Below, piece after piece: positions 61,977 through 64,000 of a stretch of 64,000 nucleotides of DNA. The translations under genes were made by a program, and so were the position numbers. Each line of letters starts with the position of its first letter. The first letter of the stretch is position 1. A model generated the notes under the pieces. It was not told where the DNA came from. It searched no databases and worked only from the letters and a program-made list of their open reading frames with translations. Origin of the DNA: an uncultured Prevotella sp. (GTDB taxonomy: Bacteria; Bacteroidota; Bacteroidia; Bacteroidales; Bacteroidaceae); NCBI GenBank assembly GCA_934272845.1, contig CAKQSF010000002.1, positions 1-64,000 on the forward strand. Direction: 5' to 3'.

Positions 61977-61982
61977 TACACA

Positions 61983-62016
61983 AAAAAGCATCCCTTGCAA
62001 TGATGCAAAGGATGCC
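61983..62016 (-). terminator. terminator of pgk
   Basis: On the reverse strand GCATCCTTTGCA pairs with TGCAAGGGATGC (one wobble), loop TCAT, followed by TTTTTT. Confidence 0.85.
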
Positions 62017-62056
62017 TAACAAATTAAAATCAATTATATATAACCTTATGATAAGA

Positions 62057-63325
62057 TTATTCGCCCTTAACGGCTGCTACACCAGGGAGTACCTTGCCCT
62101 CGATAGCCTCGAGCAGTGCACCACCACCAGTAGAGATGTAAGATACCTTGTCGGTGAGCCCGAACTTGGTGCAGCATGCAACTGAGTCACCACCACCGAT
62201 GAGTGAGAATGCACCCTCTGCTGTAGCCTGAGCAATAGCGTCGCCGATAGCACGTGAGCCAGCGCAGAAGTCGTCGCACTCGAACACGCCTGCAGGACCG
62301 TTCCAAAGGATTGTCTTAGCACCCTTTATAGCCTCAGCAAACTTCTTCTGAGCCTCTGGTCCAGCATCGAGACCTTCCATACCAGCAGGGATGGCGTCTG
62401 ATGGATAAACCTCAATCTTAGCACCTTCCTTAACGGTCATTGTACCGAAGTCGAGACCGTCGCAGCATACAGCGTCAGGAGCCATAACGAGTTCTACGCC
62501 CTTCTCCTTAGCGAGTTTCTCTACGTTGAGAGCAACGTCGAGTTTGTCCATCTCAACGATAGAGTCACCAATCTCACCGTTGTGAGCCTTAGAGAAAGTA
62601 TATGTCATACCACCGCAAAGGATGAGTTTATCAGCCTTGCCAAGGAGGTTCTCAATGATACCAATCTTAGAAGATACCTTTGAACCACCCATGATAGCAA
62701 CGAATGGACGCTTGATGTTACCAAGTACAGCGTCAACGGCTGCTACCTCTTTCTCCATAAGGAGACCGAGCATGCGGTTGTCTGCGTCGAAGTAATCAGC
62801 GATAACAGCGGTAGAAGCGTGCTTACGGTGTGCAGTACCGAAGGCATCCATTACCCAGCAGTCAGCGTAAGAAGCAAGTTTCTTTGCAAACTCCTTCTGT
62901 GAAGCCTTCATTGCCTTCTTTGCCTCGTCGTACTCAGGAGTACCTTTCTCAACGCCTACAGGCTTGCCTTCCTCTTCAGGATAATAACGCAGGTTCTCAA
63001 GGAGGAGCACCTCGCCTGGCTTGAGGGCAGCAGCCTCTGCGTCTGCCTTCTGACAGTCAGGAGCAAACTTTACAGGTGTACCGAGAGCAGCAGATACTGC
63101 ATCAACAATCTGACCGAGTGAGAGTTCTGGCTTTACCTTACCCTTTGGCTTACCCATGTGTGACATAATGATGAGTGAACCACCCTTCTCAAGTATGAGT
63201 TTAAGAGTTGGGAGAGCACCCTTGATACGAGTGTCGTCAGTAATTTTGCCGTCCTTGAGAGGCACGTTGAAATCTACGCGTACGATGGCTTTCTTGCCAG
63301 CGAAATTGTAATCGTTGATCTTCAT
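62057..63325 (-). CDS. pgk: phosphoglycerate kinase
   Basis: A 422-aa cytoplasmic glycolytic enzyme that makes ATP and 3-phosphoglycerate from 1,3-bisphosphoglycerate and ADP. '[24 protein letters not shown]' (about 11-34) is the N-terminal signature, '[12 protein letters not shown]' (about 54) follows, '[13 protein letters not shown]' (about 206) and C-terminal '[13 protein letters not shown]' bind the nucleotide. Length is normal. The frame is open to 63403, but the -7 box is at 63393-63400, so the ATG at 63325 is the start. Hairpin terminator at 61983. Confidence 0.97.
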   Translation of the reverse strand: MKINDYNFAGKKAIVRVDFNVPLKDGKITDDTRIKGALPTLKLILEKGGSLIIMSHMGKPKGKVKPELSLGQIVDAVSAALGTPVKFAPDCQKADAEAAALKPGEVLLLENLRYYPEEEGKPVGVEKGTPEYDEAKKAMKASQKEFAKKLASYADCWVMDAFGTAHRKHASTAVIADYFDADNRMLGLLMEKEVAAVDAVLGNIKRPFVAIMGGSKVSSKIGIIENLLGKADKLILCGGMTYTFSKAHNGEIGDSIVEMDKLDVALNVEKLAKEKGVELVMAPDAVCCDGLDFGTMTVKEGAKIEVYPSDAIPAGMEGLDAGPEAQKKFAEAIKGAKTILWNGPAGVFECDDFCAGSRAIGDAIAQATAEGAFSLIGGGDSVACCTKFGLTDKVSYISTGGGALLEAIEGKVLPGVAAVKGE

Positions 63326-63392
63326 TGTTGTATTGTTTTTGTTATTTAGAAATTGTACTTCTTTAACATACTGCTTCCTTGCAGTCCACTTG

Positions 63393-63400
63393 CAAAGGTA
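63393..63400 (-). promoter_or_regulatory. -7 box of pgk
   Basis: Reverse strand TACCTTTG (63400 to 63393), a perfect TAnnTTTG. No clear TTG at the expected distance upstream. The leader would be about 60 nt. Confidence 0.6.
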
Positions 63401-63504
63401 CAAAGTTTTTCGGAATTACATTAAACATTATCGCATATTTTTCGTTTTACAATCGTTTTTCCGTCTTTATGTAAAGTGGAGTTTGCATTTTTCCTATCAA
63501 ATAG

Positions 63505-63535
63505 TTGGCGGGACTATGTTTTTTTTGTAATTTTG
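63505..63535 (+). promoter_or_regulatory. promoter of the kdsC-like gene
   Basis: TTG at 63505-63507 and TAATTTTG at 63528-63535, 20 bp apart. Transcription would start near 63542, so the A/C-rich repeats at 63563-63605 form the 5' leader. Confidence 0.75.
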
Positions 63536-63562
63536 CATTTTAGGGGATTAGTGGTTTTGTGC

Positions 63563-63605
63563 TAACGACTAAACCCACCAAACAACAAAAACAACCAAAC
63601 AACCA
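63563..63605 (+). repeat. A/C-rich octamer repeats in the kdsC leader
   Basis: From AACGACT onward the leader is built of AAACCCACC, AAACAAC and CAACCAAAC units and runs up to the ATG, with almost no G or T. Same type as before the SGNH and DedA genes. Confidence 0.75.
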
Positions 63606-64000
63606 ATGATTAACTATGATTTAAGCAAAATAACTACTGTCATATTTGATGTTGACGGTGTTCTATCCACAAGCACCATACCGATGAGTGCTGAGGGCAA
63701 CCCTATGCGTAGCGTAAACATAAAGGACGGGTACGCTATTCAGTTGGCTATTAAGCAGGGTCTACGCCTCGCCATTATCACGGGGGGTAAGGATGATGCG
63801 ATTCAGATGCGATACTCTAAGTTGGGCATGAAGGATATCTTCATGGCATGCGGAGTTAAGATAGAGGTGTTACGTAGATATATGGCGGAGCATAACCTAA
63901 AGAAGGATGAGGTGTTGTACATTGGTGATGATATCCCCGACTATGAAGTGATGCATGAGGTAGGATGTCCTTGTTGTCCGAAGGATGCTTGCTCTGATAT
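63606..64000 (+). CDS. kdsC: 3-deoxy-D-manno-octulosonate 8-phosphate phosphatase (KdsC), 5' part
   Basis: The first 131 codons of a HAD-family phosphatase that removes phosphate from KDO-8-P in lipopolysaccharide core synthesis; the gene runs off the window end (KdsC is usually about 165-190 aa). 'TVIFDVDGVLSTSTIPMS' (about 11-28) holds the DVD catalytic pair, 'LAIITGGKDDAIQMRYSKLG' (about 57) is the KdsC-type motif II, and 'EVLYIGDDIPDYEVM' (about 107) is motif IV. The conserved family tail lies outside the window. The start is the ATG right after the A/C-rich repeats. Confidence 0.9.
   Translation, partial: MINYDLSKITTVIFDVDGVLSTSTIPMSAEGNPMRSVNIKDGYAIQLAIKQGLRLAIITGGKDDAIQMRYSKLGMKDIFMACGVKIEVLRRYMAEHNLKKDEVLYIGDDIPDYEVMHEVGCPCCPKDACSD

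Noticed and set aside
63326..63403. N-terminal extension of phosphoglycerate kinase
   Set aside because: It includes the -7 box at 63393-63400; the family N-terminus matches the ATG at 63325.

Overview
The window comes from a low-GC member of the Bacteroidota, most likely a Prevotella-like member of the Bacteroidales. Signs are two SusC/SusD pairs, lipoproteins with an acidic residue just after the lipobox cysteine, short C-terminal tails of the type IX secretion kind, TAnnTTTG -7 boxes with TTG about 20 bp upstream, and AT-rich leaders without clear Shine-Dalgarno sequences. Genus is inference.

Layout. (1) 1-5,600: a repeat-rich stretch with a membrane acyltransferase, a REP-associated tyrosine transposase between oppositely oriented REP palindromes, two tandem arrays derived from the same palindromes, a UbiA-type phosphoribosyl/prenyl transferase, and a reverse-strand ATPase/PD-(D/E)XK protein. 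(2) 5,594-9,184: a large secreted protein with three copies of a putative glycan-binding module, as its own unit. (3) 9,520-35,515: a ten-gene same-strand cluster that looks like one polysaccharide-utilisation operon: FAS1 lipoprotein, SusC, SusD, two FAS1 lipoproteins, second SusC and SusD, an unclassified glycosidase with lectin and LamG parts, a zinc-metallopeptidase-like protein, and a GH128-like endo-beta-1,3-glucanase. (4) 35,580-36,170: a promoter-to-terminator unit with no ORF (candidate ncRNA), then an LtaS-like sulfatase-fold membrane enzyme and a HAD phosphatase. (5) 39,186-43,282: a reverse-strand operon (His/Cys-rich membrane protein, TonB-dependent receptor, two DUF4625-like lipoproteins) that suggests metal uptake. 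(6) 43,686-45,960: a GH28 and an SGNH esterase for pectin; a GH28-GH105 fusion at 56,052 belongs to the same theme. (7) 46,500-64,000: two DUF4230 proteins, glnS, a TPR protein, DedA, a candidate small RNA, pheT, yebC, an M6 protease with dockerin-like repeats, pgk and the start of kdsC.

The SusC/D pairs would import oligosaccharides that the FAS1 lipoproteins and modular secreted proteins bind and the GH128-like enzyme cuts; the peptidase suggests a glycoprotein or cell-wall substrate. No hybrid two-component, SusR or ECF/anti-sigma regulator lies beside the cluster in this window.

Between the genes are several families of small repeats: REP palindromes, three MITE-like inverted-repeat families (one nested inside another) and A/C-rich octamer repeats directly upstream of three start codons. 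No tRNA, rRNA or CRISPR array was seen.
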